Counted from the stretch's first letter, positions 5,749-15,565 are shown. The stretch: DNA of 38,518 nt from an uncultured Mesonia sp. (GCA_947499595.1 CANMOY010000013.1:1-38518); one strand, 5' to 3'. The notes: generated from the letters alone by a model not told the origin. Numbers and translations are program-made.

Positions 5749-8700
5749 ATGAGGATAGAGGATTACAAAAATGCGTTGCCCCCTATGCATGATTTTAAAG
5801 TTAATCAAGAAATATTAGATGATTTACCCGATTTAATTTGGGTGGTCGATACTAAGATGCGATTGGTTTATGCGAACCAAGCTTACCACCAGGGTATCAA
5901 AAAAGCTATAGGTAGGTCTTTTTGTTACGGCGAGTCTGTTTTGGCCCAGGAGTATGATGAAGAATCACGCCAAATTTGGCGTGTCCATTATAAAAAAGCT
6001 TTAGAGGGTGCTGCTTTCGAAATAGAGGATGAGTTTTTTGACCCTAAGCAACATCAAATTGTTTACAATCATATTGCAATAAAATCTATTCAACAGGACG
6101 GTAAGTCTTTTGTGTTTTGCATTGGTAAAAACATTACCCAGCTTATCAATCAATGCTTCCGAGTAAACAACTTGCTGAATGCCTCTTTGGATGTTTTCTG
6201 TACTATAGATCGTGAAGGGATAATTCAATTCATCAGTTCGACGGCCAGTCTTCAATGGGGGTATTCGCCACAAAGTCTACGTAGTCGCGAACTGTTGAGT
6301 TTAGTGCGTACTGGTGATCGTGAGGCTTCGCATCAAATGGCAAAGAGTATAATCCGTAAAGGAACCGAGGTACGGCATTTTCTGAATTATATTTTACATA
6401 AAGATGGCCGAGAAATCCCTTTCTACTGGTCGGCTCGTTGGGATGAAACCCAAGAGTTAATGTATTGCGTGGCACGGGATGCAAGCGATTATTTGCTTCA
6501 GGAGCGTAAATTGCAGCAACGCGAACAGCATTTTAAAGCACTTGTACAAGAAGGGGTAGATTTAATGTTGGTATTGACTGCTGATGCTCGATTTTTATAT
6601 ATAAATAAGAACAATTGGTTTCCGAAAACCGATTTAGAGCTGAATCTCATAGGAAGAAATGCCTTAGCATTAATGCATCAGCAAGATCGTGAGGCTATAG
6701 AAAAAACAATAAGCTCGTTAAAGCCGGGGGAACGCAAGCAATTACAACCTTTTAGGATTCGCTATAATGATGAGGAATGGCGTTGGTTGTCTGGCGTGCT
6801 TACCAATATGCAGGAGAATCCGGCTGTTCAAGGTTTGGTACTCAATGCTCAAGATATAACCCAACGTATTGAAGAAAGAGAGCATTTAGAATTGCTATAC
6901 GCGGCGATTAATAGCACCCAAGAGGCAGTAATTATTACAAAAGCAACTCCGCTTTCTGAGCCCGGACCCGAAATTATCTATGTCAATCAGGCTTTTAGCC
7001 AACTTATGGGGTATACGCCTCAAGAGATAATAGGTAAGACGCCCCGTATATTACAAGGGGCAAATACCGATAGAGCTAGTCTGAACTTGATTAGGCAACA
7101 TCTTGAACTTCAGGAATCCTTTTCGATAGAACTGTTGAACTATACGCGGAAGGGTCAAGAAGTTTGGGTCGATTTACAATTAAGTCCGGTAACCAATACC
7201 CAAGGAGAAGTCACTCATTTTATCGCTATTCAACGGGATATTACCCACGAGAAAAGAGCCCGTTTAGAAAAAGAATTACTAGCCGATATTAAGCAAGGCT
7301 TTAGTGCAGCCGAGAATTTATTGGCGGGCTGCCAATCGCTATGTGAAAATATATATGACTACGGTTATTTTGAATTTGTAGAGCTATGGATGCCTACACA
7401 AAGCAAAGAACATATTCAGTTAGTTGCTTATCATAGTCAGATGATTGAATTTTACGAGCGTTATGGCCGATTGACCACTTTTGGGATAGATGAAGGTTTG
7501 CCAGGGAAAATATGGCGTGAGCAGACGACCTTAATTTGGGACGAGGTTGAAATTCAAAATTATTTCATAAGGAGAGAAGCCTTATCAGCCGAACAAATAA
7601 AATATGTAATGGCTGTTCCAATATTCTATCAAGCTGAGTTTTTAGGTTGTTTGGTGTTGGCTAGTAATTGTAATCGTGATTATATAGAACGCTATCGTGA
7701 AGTTGCCGAGCGCTTGCAACAGCCAGTAGCCGCCGAATTGCAACGTAAGATACTAGAAGACACCTATAAGAATCTATATAATACCATACCAGAGTTTGTC
7801 TGTATGCTCGATATACAGGGAAGAGTGCTAAACGTTAACCCAGCCGGTTTGGAGTTGATGGGGTATTCTGCCTCCGAAATGCAAGGCAAAGATTTCTCCC
7901 AATTTATTTATCCCCCCGATTTAGAAGAAACAGCAACTTTGATTCAATCGGTTTTTGAGGGACAAATCGCCCATGATTTTCAAAATCGCTATTACAAAAA
8001 GAACGGTGAATTGATTTGGTTCAGCTGGAGTTGTCGAAAAGCTTTAAGTGGTGAAGTGATTTTTGTGGCTGGAAAAGACATTACTCAAGAAAAGCTGTTA
8101 CAAGAAAGTAATCAGCGTGCCTGTGAAATGGCGCAATTGGCTTTTTGGGAATATGATTGCGAGCATATGCAAATGCATTGGTCAAAGAATGCTACTCATA
8201 TACTAACGGATGTTGGTGCCCAAAAAATGGAATCTCTTACAAATATATTGCAGCATTTTAAAGGAAAGTATAAAAAGCAAATCTTGCAGGCATTCACAAG
8301 GGCTTGTGAAGAGCAAGACACTTTTGAATTAGAAGTGCAGCTAAGCCAAGGGGCAAAAGAAGAGCGCTGGGTACGCTTGCAAGGCAGTCCGGTACCTCAT
8401 CCTACTAGCTGTAAGAAAATCAGCGGAAGCATTCAAGATATAAGTGAATCGAAGCGTTTGCAGTTGCAAATAGAAGAGATATTAGGCAGTATTTCTGATG
8501 CTTTTTACGCCATCAATACTCAGTGGGAATTCACCTACTTTAACCGTATGGCCGAAGAATTGTTAGATAGAAAAGCCGACGAGGTTTTGGGGGAATCGCT
8601 TTTTGAAGTTTTTCCTATAACTAAAGATAGTTGGCTGTTCGAGCAATTTTTAAATGCGGCGCAGAATCAGGAAAGCTCTAGCTTTGAGTACCAATATCCA

Positions 8701-10272
8701 GAAGACCAACGCTGGTACGAAATCAATATATATCCTTCGGCATCTGGACTTTCGGTTTATTTTAAAAATATAGATGAACGTATTTATGCCGCTCGAGCAT
8801 TAGAGGAGGCTTTTGCCGAAAAGAGTCAGATACTCGAGAGTATCGGCGATGCCTTTTTTACCTTAGATGCCGGTTGGAATATTACGTATTGGAACCAGCA
8901 AGCTTCTATCATAACCGGTGTACCAAAAGAAATAGCCTTAGGTAATTCGATTTGGGAAATATTTCCAGAAGCCTATGAAAGCAATTTTTATAAAAATTAT
9001 AAACAAGCTTTAGCCACTCATTCGGTTTTGCGTTTTGAAGCCTATTATGAACCTGTAGAGGCCTGGTTTCAGGTAGCTGCATACCCCGCCAATCAGGGTC
9101 TTTCGGTTTATTTTAGCGATATTACCGAGAAAAAACAAGCCGAGGAAGCTCTTAAGCAGGCCAATGAACGCTTTGAAAAAATAACCCAAGCCACTCAAGA
9201 TGCCATTTGGGACTGGAACTTGGAAACCAATGCGATTTATTTAGGTGAAGGCTTTAATAAATTATTTGGGCATAATACTAGTTATGTGCATCCTGATCTT
9301 TCGGCTTGGACGGAACGTATACATCCCGATGATCTGGAGGAGGTGAACGCAAGTCTTGAAGAAGTCATTGCCAGCGATAAGGATTTATGGGTAAAAGAAT
9401 ACCGTTATAGATTGGCTGATGGGAATTATGCCGAAATTATAGATCGCGGATTGCTGATGCGTACTGGTCAAGGCAAAGCCTATCGTATGGTAGGGGTGAT
9501 GGAAGATATAACAAAACAAAAGCAATACCAACAGCATCTCAAGCAATTGAATGCCGATCTTAATAAGCGAGCAGAAGAGTTGCAGCGTTCAAATGAAGAA
9601 TTAGAGCAATTTGCTTTTATCATTTCACACGATTTGCAAGAACCACTACGTATGGTGAATGCTTTTATGAATCAATTGCAAAGACGTTATGGCGAACAAT
9701 TAGATGAACGCGCCAATCAATATATTCATTTTGCAGCCGATGGTGCCCAACGCATGAAGCATATTATTTTAGACTTGTTGACTTATTCTAGAGTAGGGCG
9801 CCCTACCGAGAAGCTTGAGCTAGTAGATTTAAATGAGGTGATGGCCGATTTTAAACACCTTAGGCGAAAATTGATACAAGAAAATAAGGCGCAATTGCAG
9901 TTTCCTGATTTACCTAGCATACCTACCTATAAAGCGGTAATCACTCAAATTTTTCATGGTTTATTAGACAATGCGCTTAAATACAAGCAACCCGGGAAGC
10001 CAGCCAAAATAAAATTGACTTGCGAAGAGGAGGCTCAACAATTTGTATTTGGCGTACACGATCAAGGGATAGGTATAGCACCTCAATTTTTTGATAAAAT
10101 TTTTGTAATTTTCCAACGTCTGCACAACCGAGAAGAATATCCAGGAACAGGGATTGGCTTAGCCATGGTGAAAAAAGGGGTGCAGTTTTTAGGCGGAAAA
10201 ATTTGGTTAGCGTCCACTCCAGGTCAAGGCACTAGTTTTTATTTTACCTTAAAAAAGAATATTCAAGCATGA
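5749..10272 (+). CDS. Giant hybrid-sensor histidine kinase, nine PAS and one GAF domain
   Basis: A 1507-residue kinase with no signal peptide or membrane segment, so it is likely cytoplasmic. In order I read PAS domains at about 19-131, 139-247, 262-374 and 382-501, a GAF domain at 509-666, PAS domains at 672-780, 792-900, 911-1010, 1028-1125 and 1142-1255, a coiled coil, a phosphoacceptor domain with His1294 (SHDLQEPLRMV), and an ATPase domain with N box (LLDNALKYK), G1 (DQGIGIA), F box (FVIFQRLH) and G2 (GTGIGLAMV). The DLQEPLRMV form is that of phytochrome-type Cph1 kinases, but no phytochrome domain is present. PAS4 has the flavin-type motif GKTPRILQG without the LOV cysteine. A GTG at 5731 is an alternative start adding six residues; I chose the ATG. 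It overlaps the next gene by 4 bases (ATGA). Signal unknown. Confidence 0.9.
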   Translation: MRIEDYKNALPPMHDFKVNQEILDDLPDLIWVVDTKMRLVYANQAYHQGIKKAIGRSFCYGESVLAQEYDEESRQIWRVHYKKALEGAAFEIEDEFFDPKQHQIVYNHIAIKSIQQDGKSFVFCIGKNITQLINQCFRVNNLLNASLDVFCTIDREGIIQFISSTASLQWGYSPQSLRSRELLSLVRTGDREASHQMAKSIIRKGTEVRHFLNYILHKDGREIPFYWSARWDETQELMYCVARDASDYLLQERKLQQREQHFKALVQEGVDLMLVLTADARFLYINKNNWFPKTDLELNLIGRNALALMHQQDREAIEKTISSLKPGERKQLQPFRIRYNDEEWRWLSGVLTNMQENPAVQGLVLNAQDITQRIEEREHLELLYAAINSTQEAVIITKATPLSEPGPEIIYVNQAFSQLMGYTPQEIIGKTPRILQGANTDRASLNLIRQHLELQESFSIELLNYTRKGQEVWVDLQLSPVTNTQGEVTHFIAIQRDITHEKRARLEKELLADIKQGFSAAENLLAGCQSLCENIYDYGYFEFVELWMPTQSKEHIQLVAYHSQMIEFYERYGRLTTFGIDEGLPGKIWREQTTLIWDEVEIQNYFIRREALSAEQIKYVMAVPIFYQAEFLGCLVLASNCNRDYIERYREVAERLQQPVAAELQRKILEDTYKNLYNTIPEFVCMLDIQGRVLNVNPAGLELMGYSASEMQGKDFSQFIYPPDLEETATLIQSVFEGQIAHDFQNRYYKKNGELIWFSWSCRKALSGEVIFVAGKDITQEKLLQESNQRACEMAQLAFWEYDCEHMQMHWSKNATHILTDVGAQKMESLTNILQHFKGKYKKQILQAFTRACEEQDTFELEVQLSQGAKEERWVRLQGSPVPHPTSCKKISGSIQDISESKRLQLQIEEILGSISDAFYAINTQWEFTYFNRMAEELLDRKADEVLGESLFEVFPITKDSWLFEQFLNAAQNQESSSFEYQYPEDQRWYEINIYPSASGLSVYFKNIDERIYAARALEEAFAEKSQILESIGDAFFTLDAGWNITYWNQQASIITGVPKEIALGNSIWEIFPEAYESNFYKNYKQALATHSVLRFEAYYEPVEAWFQVAAYPANQGLSVYFSDITEKKQAEEALKQANERFEKITQATQDAIWDWNLETNAIYLGEGFNKLFGHNTSYVHPDLSAWTERIHPDDLEEVNASLEEVIASDKDLWVKEYRYRLADGNYAEIIDRGLLMRTGQGKAYRMVGVMEDITKQKQYQQHLKQLNADLNKRAEELQRSNEELEQFAFIISHDLQEPLRMVNAFMNQLQRRYGEQLDERANQYIHFAADGAQRMKHIILDLLTYSRVGRPTEKLELVDLNEVMADFKHLRRKLIQENKAQLQFPDLPSIPTYKAVITQIFHGLLDNALKYKQPGKPAKIKLTCEEEAQQFVFGVHDQGIGIAPQFFDKIFVIFQRLHNREEYPGTGIGLAMVKKGVQFLGGKIWLASTPGQGTSFYFTLKKNIQA

Positions 10273-10694
10273 GAAAAGTAAATGTATTGTTGGTAGAAGA
10301 CAACGAAGGCGATATTCTATTAACACAAGAGGCTTTTGAAGAAAGCAAGGTGCAGGCCGATTTAAGTGTAGTGCGCAACGGCCAAGAGGCTTTAGATTTC
10401 TTGTTCAAAAGGAAAGCCTATGAGGACGCACAAAGACCCGATATTATCTTGCTGGATATCAATATACCGATTTATAACGGACACGAAGTCTTGCAACAGA
10501 TTAAAACCGACGAGCAGTTAAAAACCATTCCGGTTATCATGCTTACCACTTCCAACAACCAAGAAGATGTGAAGAAGTGTTATGAACAACACTGCAATAC
10601 CTATATTGTGAAACCGTTGGATATGGAAGAATTTTTAGAAGTGATTTTAAAAATAGACCAATTCTGGTTGCAACTCTCAGTAATTCCCGAGTAA
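10269..10694 (+). CDS. Rcp1-like single-domain response regulator
   Basis: A 141-residue stand-alone receiver. The acidic pocket is E10/D11, the phosphoacceptor D63 (ILLDINIP), the switch T93 (MLTTS) and the conserved K115 (IVKPL). The VLLVEDNEGDILLTQEAF opening and the long alpha-loop (FLFKRKAYEDAQRPD) are features of the Rcp1 family that takes phosphate from Cph1-like kinases, which agrees with the kinase encoded just before it. The genes overlap by 4 bases, so translation is coupled and partnership is very likely. It has no output domain and must act by protein contact or by passing phosphate on. Confidence 0.93.
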   Translation: MRKVNVLLVEDNEGDILLTQEAFEESKVQADLSVVRNGQEALDFLFKRKAYEDAQRPDIILLDINIPIYNGHEVLQQIKTDEQLKTIPVIMLTTSNNQEDVKKCYEQHCNTYIVKPLDMEEFLEVILKIDQFWLQLSVIPE

Positions 10695-10698
10695 GTCT

Positions 10699-11694
10699 AT
10701 GCTTTCAAACAGAACCAAACCCTTGAATGTATTGGTTATCGAAGATAACTTGGGCGATTATATACTCCTTGAAGATTACTTGTTGGAAAAAAATAAGGGT
10801 ATTCAAATCGAACATGCCCAGAATTTGAGTCAAGCTCAAGATATTCTTAATCTAAAAGCTGGAATCGAATTGATATTTTTAGACCTAATCTTGCCCGATG
10901 CTAGTGGGATAGAATTAGTGCAGGCTTGTTTGAAAATGGCCGATAAAACACCGATTATTATTTTAACCGGATACAGTGACTTACACTGGGCAAAACGCAG
11001 TTTGCAATTGGGGGTTTATGATTTTTTGGTGAAAGACGAACTCAACCCCAATTTATTGGGGAAAAGTATGGCTTTTACACTCAACCGTCACTTTTTTATT
11101 CAACAGGTGGAGAGGGAGCGACAAAACTTTGCCCGGCTATTTAATTTAAGTCCGCAGCCCATGTGGTTGCTCAAACCTGAAAATTTAGCGATTACCCATG
11201 CCAACCAAACGGCTTGTGCTTTATATCCTGATAAAAGCCAGATATTCAAACAATTAAGCTTTTTAGAGCTATTTCGTGAAGAAGATTGTGAAGCGATTAA
11301 GGCCTTGATTCAAATGAAAAGCAGCAGCCGAGGTCAGCATTACTTTGAGCAGCCCAATACGCTAGAAGGAAATATACAAGTGGAGTTGCATTTTACCCGT
11401 GTACCCGATATGAACGCTGGAGAAGCCATACTCATACAAGCTAATAATGTAACGCGTACTTTAGATTATATACAAACTATTGAACGTCAGAATGCAAAAC
11501 TGCGGAAAATAGCCTGGGACCAGTCGCACCGATTGCGGGCACCCTTGGCTCGTATTATGAGTATTGTAAATTTAATACAAGCGCACCCTGAAAGTGTAGA
11601 AGATTTAGTATCTTGGTTAAATGAACTCAAATATTCGTCTGAAGAGATGGATGCGGTTTTGAAACAATTAGTAAATGAAACAAAGGAAGGCTGA
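10699..11694 (+). CDS. Receiver-PAS protein with a phosphoacceptor helix but no ATPase domain
   Basis: A 331-residue protein. The receiver spans about 9-125 with E15/D16, phosphoacceptor D62 (IFLDLILPD) and K112 in the FLVKDE segment. A PAS domain follows at about 140-255 (FNLSPQPMWLLKP). Near the end is a histidine-kinase-like dimerisation helix with His277 in WDQSHRLRAPLARI, and the protein stops about 50 residues later, so the whole ATPase domain is missing. I recall other Bacteroidota proteins that end after a similar QSH-x-x-RAPLAR helix, so this is probably a natural form and not a broken kinase; no frameshifted ATPase remnant is visible before the next gene. It could be a phosphotransfer step between the two neighbouring receivers. 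Four bases separate it from the upstream gene and five from the next. Confidence 0.85.
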   Translation: MLSNRTKPLNVLVIEDNLGDYILLEDYLLEKNKGIQIEHAQNLSQAQDILNLKAGIELIFLDLILPDASGIELVQACLKMADKTPIIILTGYSDLHWAKRSLQLGVYDFLVKDELNPNLLGKSMAFTLNRHFFIQQVERERQNFARLFNLSPQPMWLLKPENLAITHANQTACALYPDKSQIFKQLSFLELFREEDCEAIKALIQMKSSSRGQHYFEQPNTLEGNIQVELHFTRVPDMNAGEAILIQANNVTRTLDYIQTIERQNAKLRKIAWDQSHRLRAPLARIMSIVNLIQAHPESVEDLVSWLNELKYSSEEMDAVLKQLVNETKEG

Positions 11695-11699
11695 AAAGC

Positions 11700-12098
11700 A
11701 TGGAGAGCAGCAAAAAGCACATTGTGATTATTGATGATGATCCTATTTACCAACGAATTATTAAATTCTTGGCGCAACGCATGGTGCCCGACTATGAACA
11801 GCATGCACTTTTAAACGCCGCAGGCGCTTCCCAAATATTAAAAAAACTATTAAAGCGTGGAGAGCAGGTTTATGTGCTCCTCGACCTGAATATGCCTGAA
11901 TACGATGGCTGGCGCTTTTTAGATCTAACAGAAAAAGCAAGTTGGGCAGCTTGTTCTCAATTAAAACTTTTTGTGGTTTCCTCAACTACAGATACCCGCG
12001 AAATTGAAAGGGCAAAAGAATATGCCCTGGTGAAGGATGTCATTACAAAACCTTTCACGAAAGAAAACTTAAACTACATTCTTGGATACGCTTCTTAA
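11700..12098 (+). CDS. Single-domain response regulator closing the signalling operon
   Basis: A 132-residue receiver with the acidic triad D12-D14 (VIIDDDPIY), phosphoacceptor D62 (LLDLNMPEYDGW), switch Ser near 95 (FVVSSTTD) and Lys118 (ITKPF). No output domain. It starts five bases after the previous stop, so it belongs to the same operon. It may be the final acceptor of a relay running from the giant kinase, or it may act by binding a target protein; the sequence does not say which. No strong terminator follows. Confidence 0.92.
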   Translation: MESSKKHIVIIDDDPIYQRIIKFLAQRMVPDYEQHALLNAAGASQILKKLLKRGEQVYVLLDLNMPEYDGWRFLDLTEKASWAACSQLKLFVVSSTTDTREIERAKEYALVKDVITKPFTKENLNYILGYAS

Positions 12099-12483
12099 AA
12101 AGAGGGGCAGCAAATTAGGTTTCCTCGTGTTTAATCAATAATTCTCTCTACCCCCTAATACTAAATACTTATACCTATCAATTTGCTTAAAAATAAGGGC
12201 TGTTCTTTAGGTTATTAAAGACTAAAAATGAGCTACTTAAAAAAATATTAAAAATTCTCCTAATTTTTAGTTAAATTTAGATTAAAAGTATAAATTTGTC
12301 TTTAAAAGGTATTTAAAGCCTTTAAAACGAATGACTTGTCGGTTATTTTTTCTATTGAACGAAGATTTTGTTAGACGTATTGGTATTTTTCAATGAAGGG
12401 CTAAAGCTTTTCTAGTCTATGGATCTAGCTGTTATTCCGACAAATTTATTGGTATGTACAATAATAACTTAAATCCAATTTAT
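12099..12483. promoter_or_regulatory. Upstream region of paralogue 2 with candidate promoter
   Basis: A 385-base AT-rich region without a gene. TAAATTTG at 12291-12298 matches the Bacteroidota -7 element, but no TTG lies at the -33 distance. If used, it would leave a leader of about 180 bases before the ATG at 12484. I see no riboswitch-like fold or terminator here. Confidence 0.4.
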
Positions 12484-15400
12484 ATGAGAAAACTTTTCTT
12501 TTTGATTTTATGTCTGTTTTTAACGGCTTTAACAGCCGATTCCTGGGCGCAGTGTACCAATCCGCCTAGTTCGCCTACTGTGCTTAGCGCAGTAGAAGGG
12601 GAGTGGCGCGCTTATGCTTATGATGGAACCAATACCAGCCCCAACAGTAATGTCTATTACGGTTATTATACCGATGCAAATGCGTATGGGCCGGGGAAAT
12701 TAAGTTTCGATTCCAGTTTATCCTATGCCGTAGCAGGAAATCCTAGTGATGCGCCAGGATTTGATGGTTGTACTACGCTAAGCAATGACAATCACTCTTT
12801 GGTGTATACGACTATTATTCCTAAAACTGGGAACTATAAAATGAGAATACGACACAATAATACGGCTCAAGTATTTCAAAATACTACTCGAATTTATAAC
12901 GGTACCAGCACGCGGACGAGTTTTCAGAACATTCCAGTTCGCCAGTTTACCGCAGGCCAAAAAATTGAAGTGCGATTGCAAGAAACCACAGGCGATTCTT
13001 TTGTGCAATTTGAAATGATACCAGAATTCGATTTCGCAGGAGTAGGAGATGGTTTTTGGGAGTGTTCGGTGTATTCACTAGGGAACTTCACTGATTATCA
13101 GGGAGGCTTTGTCACCACAGAGACCGGTTTAGGATTTGATTCAAATGACTATAATTTTGGTGATAGTAGAACTAGCCCAGCATCTACGGCTGATGGTTAT
13201 GTAGGAGACGGAGTTTCGGCGAATCATTCCTATAAATTTATGCGTCAAAATTTTGATTGCGGTTATTACCAATTTGATATCATCCGTCACGATGATGATG
13301 CCGACTTAATTATTGATGGTAGTACAATTTTATCAAGACCAGGTTGGACTAATACACGCGAGAATAATGTAGCTCGTGTATATTTAGGGCCAAACTCGGT
13401 AGTGGAATTTAGGGTGACAAATTCGGGTGGTGGACCAACTTCAGCAGGATTAGCCTTAACCCGCTTAGACGCTGGCTCAAATGAAACCATCTGGACCGGT
13501 GAAGTAAGTACCAATACGAATAATCCGGCCAACTGGTGTCCAGGGTTACCTGATGCTACGACCAACGTATATATTCCAGATCCTGCTTATACCACTAATA
13601 GTCCGGTGATGAATGCAGATTTAAGTGTTGCTAACTTGCGTTTTCACGCAAATGCTAGCTTAGATGCTCAATCGGCCTTTAGATTAAGTGTAAACGGCAC
13701 CTTGACCACCACTGCTACTCAACTGGTTGGGGGTAAAGTAAACGAATTGTATTTAGGCTCAACAAATGCACGCCTTGAAGGCGAAGGTTTTGAGGTTACT
13801 ACTTTAATTGTGGATGGCACTGCTACTTTAGCCTTAAATGCCAATCAAGAAATCGTTATAACCGATTTGGTACAAGTAAATAGCGGTAGCTTGAACACCA
13901 ATGGGCAACTGCGGTTAAAATGTCAATTCGCAGATTTAACTCAGCGTGTAGCCCAGATCGATGATTTGACCAATGGTAGCATCACAGGAGATGTAATTAC
14001 CGAGCAGTGCATATCCGGCCGTCGTGCCTTCCGCTTGGTAACGCCGCCGGTAACCACCAGCACTACGATTCACAATAATTGGCAACAGGGAGCCACTGCC
14101 GTAGGTGATAACCCTAAGTCTGGTTATGGTACGCATATTACCGGCTCTAAAATAGATCAAACCAATGGTTTTGATGCTACCCCTAGTGGTAACCCCTCAT
14201 TATTCCTTTTTGATAATAGCAACCAACAATGGTCGCCTATTGCTAATACCAATGTCAACACCTTAACGGCGGGTCAAGGCTATCGCTTAATGGTACGTGG
14301 AGATCGCAGTCTTGATATTAGTGTCAATACCGCTATATCTAATAATACCATTTTAGAAGCTACTGGTAGTGTTCGTCAAGGAAATGTTAACCTGGCTAGC
14401 GAACTTAATTTTAGCAGTACGGCAGATGATTTTAACTTTTTTGGTAATCCATATCCAGCCGCTATTGATATGCAGGCGGTATTGCAAAACGCCACTAATT
14501 TGGCTAGCGATTACTACATCTGGGACCCGAATTTAGGTGGAACAAATGATAACAATCCGAATTCATCTGAATTAGGAGGACGAGGAGCTTTTGTTACTGT
14601 AGATACCGAACAAAACACAAACACCGTTGCAACAGGAACTTCAGGTTTTACCACTTCGGCTGCCAATCGCTATTTACAACCGGGGCAGGCTGCCTTTGTA
14701 AAAAGTACAGGAGGAGTACCCGATATGAGTATTCAAGAAAGTTACAAACGCGTGAGTGAGCCCCAAACCGATGTTTTTAGACCAGGGGCACAAACGAGAA
14801 CTTATGTAGATTTGATCCTTTATGAAGCGAATCAGTTGCAAAATGGCGAAACTTATCGCGATGCTTTGCGCCTGAAATGGAACAGTAGTTATACTACATT
14901 AGCCGGAGTAGAAGATGCTTCTAAAATGGGTAATTTAGATGAAAACATCGCTGTGGTTAACAATGGGAAGTATTTAGCGATAGACCGTCGTAATTATCCA
15001 AGTCAAGAAGAAATAATTCCTCTTTTCGTCAATCAATATCGTCATCAGATATACACTGTGGTGGTAAAACGCACCGAATGGGAGAATATGGAGTTGTATT
15101 GGGTAGATAACTATTTGAATACCGAAACTTTAATCGATAATGATATACAGTTTATTCACTTTAGTGTAGACGCCAACTTGCCTGCAAGTATTGCTGCTCA
15201 ACGCTTTGCATTGAAAGTTAAACCTAGTAGTTTAGGTATTAGCGATATGCCAGCTGAAGGATTTAGTATGTACCCGAATCCGCTTAATCAAGACTATTTA
15301 AGTTTTGCTTTGCCGGCTAATTTAGACGGTGTGTGGACGGTGAAAGTTTTTGATATGCTCGGTAAAAAAGTTATGGAGGAAAATGTTACTGCAAAGGATC

Positions 15401-15507
15401 AAAAGTTTAGTCTGCCAGCCAATCAGCTAAAGACTGGGGTATATTTGGTTCAGCTTCAGCATACTTCTAGTCAAAAGCAATTCACCCAAAAATTAGTAGT
15501 ACACTAG
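12484..15507 (+). CDS. T9SS-secreted surface protein, tandem PA14-like domains (paralogue 2)
   Basis: A 1007-residue protein when started at the ATG at 12484, which gives a clean signal peptide (MRKLFFLILCLFLTALTADSWAQ); an upstream in-frame ATG at 12454 would put ten polar residues before it and is rejected. Domain order is the same as in the 2525 gene: two PA14-like domains (about 38-180 and 189-330, the second with RHDDDADLIIDG), a WTG...NWCPGLP...VYIP segment (about 337-455), the shared core (about 462-915) and a T9SS type A sorting domain with YPNPLNQ (about 927-1007). It is the closest relative of the 2525 protein in layout. It stands alone between the signalling operon and a strong terminator and has no microprotein gene in front of it. 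Adhesion or glycan binding is inferred from the fold only. Confidence 0.85.
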   Translation: MRKLFFLILCLFLTALTADSWAQCTNPPSSPTVLSAVEGEWRAYAYDGTNTSPNSNVYYGYYTDANAYGPGKLSFDSSLSYAVAGNPSDAPGFDGCTTLSNDNHSLVYTTIIPKTGNYKMRIRHNNTAQVFQNTTRIYNGTSTRTSFQNIPVRQFTAGQKIEVRLQETTGDSFVQFEMIPEFDFAGVGDGFWECSVYSLGNFTDYQGGFVTTETGLGFDSNDYNFGDSRTSPASTADGYVGDGVSANHSYKFMRQNFDCGYYQFDIIRHDDDADLIIDGSTILSRPGWTNTRENNVARVYLGPNSVVEFRVTNSGGGPTSAGLALTRLDAGSNETIWTGEVSTNTNNPANWCPGLPDATTNVYIPDPAYTTNSPVMNADLSVANLRFHANASLDAQSAFRLSVNGTLTTTATQLVGGKVNELYLGSTNARLEGEGFEVTTLIVDGTATLALNANQEIVITDLVQVNSGSLNTNGQLRLKCQFADLTQRVAQIDDLTNGSITGDVITEQCISGRRAFRLVTPPVTTSTTIHNNWQQGATAVGDNPKSGYGTHITGSKIDQTNGFDATPSGNPSLFLFDNSNQQWSPIANTNVNTLTAGQGYRLMVRGDRSLDISVNTAISNNTILEATGSVRQGNVNLASELNFSSTADDFNFFGNPYPAAIDMQAVLQNATNLASDYYIWDPNLGGTNDNNPNSSELGGRGAFVTVDTEQNTNTVATGTSGFTTSAANRYLQPGQAAFVKSTGGVPDMSIQESYKRVSEPQTDVFRPGAQTRTYVDLILYEANQLQNGETYRDALRLKWNSSYTTLAGVEDASKMGNLDENIAVVNNGKYLAIDRRNYPSQEEIIPLFVNQYRHQIYTVVVKRTEWENMELYWVDNYLNTETLIDNDIQFIHFSVDANLPASIAAQRFALKVKPSSLGISDMPAEGFSMYPNPLNQDYLSFALPANLDGVWTVKVFDMLGKKVMEENVTAKDQKFSLPANQLKTGVYLVQLQHTSSQKQFTQKLVVH

Positions 15508-15530
15508 CGTAATAATGTTAGTATAAACAT

Positions 15531-15565
15531 AAAAAGAATCCACCAAGCGGTGGATTCTTTTTTTT
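15531..15565. terminator. Bidirectional terminator between paralogue 2 and wecB
   Basis: AAAAAGAATCCACC and GGTGGATTCTTTTT pair around the loop AAGC, with a T-run on either strand. It sits between two convergent genes and can end both. Confidence 0.88.

Noticed and set aside
7030-7260. PAS4 of the giant kinase as a blue-light LOV photoreceptor
   Set aside because: The photoactive cysteine is absent from the GKTPRILQG motif.
10699-11694. A frameshifted histidine kinase pseudogene
   Set aside because: No ATPase motifs are visible in any frame before the next gene, which begins five bases later, and similar endings are known to me from other Bacteroidota.
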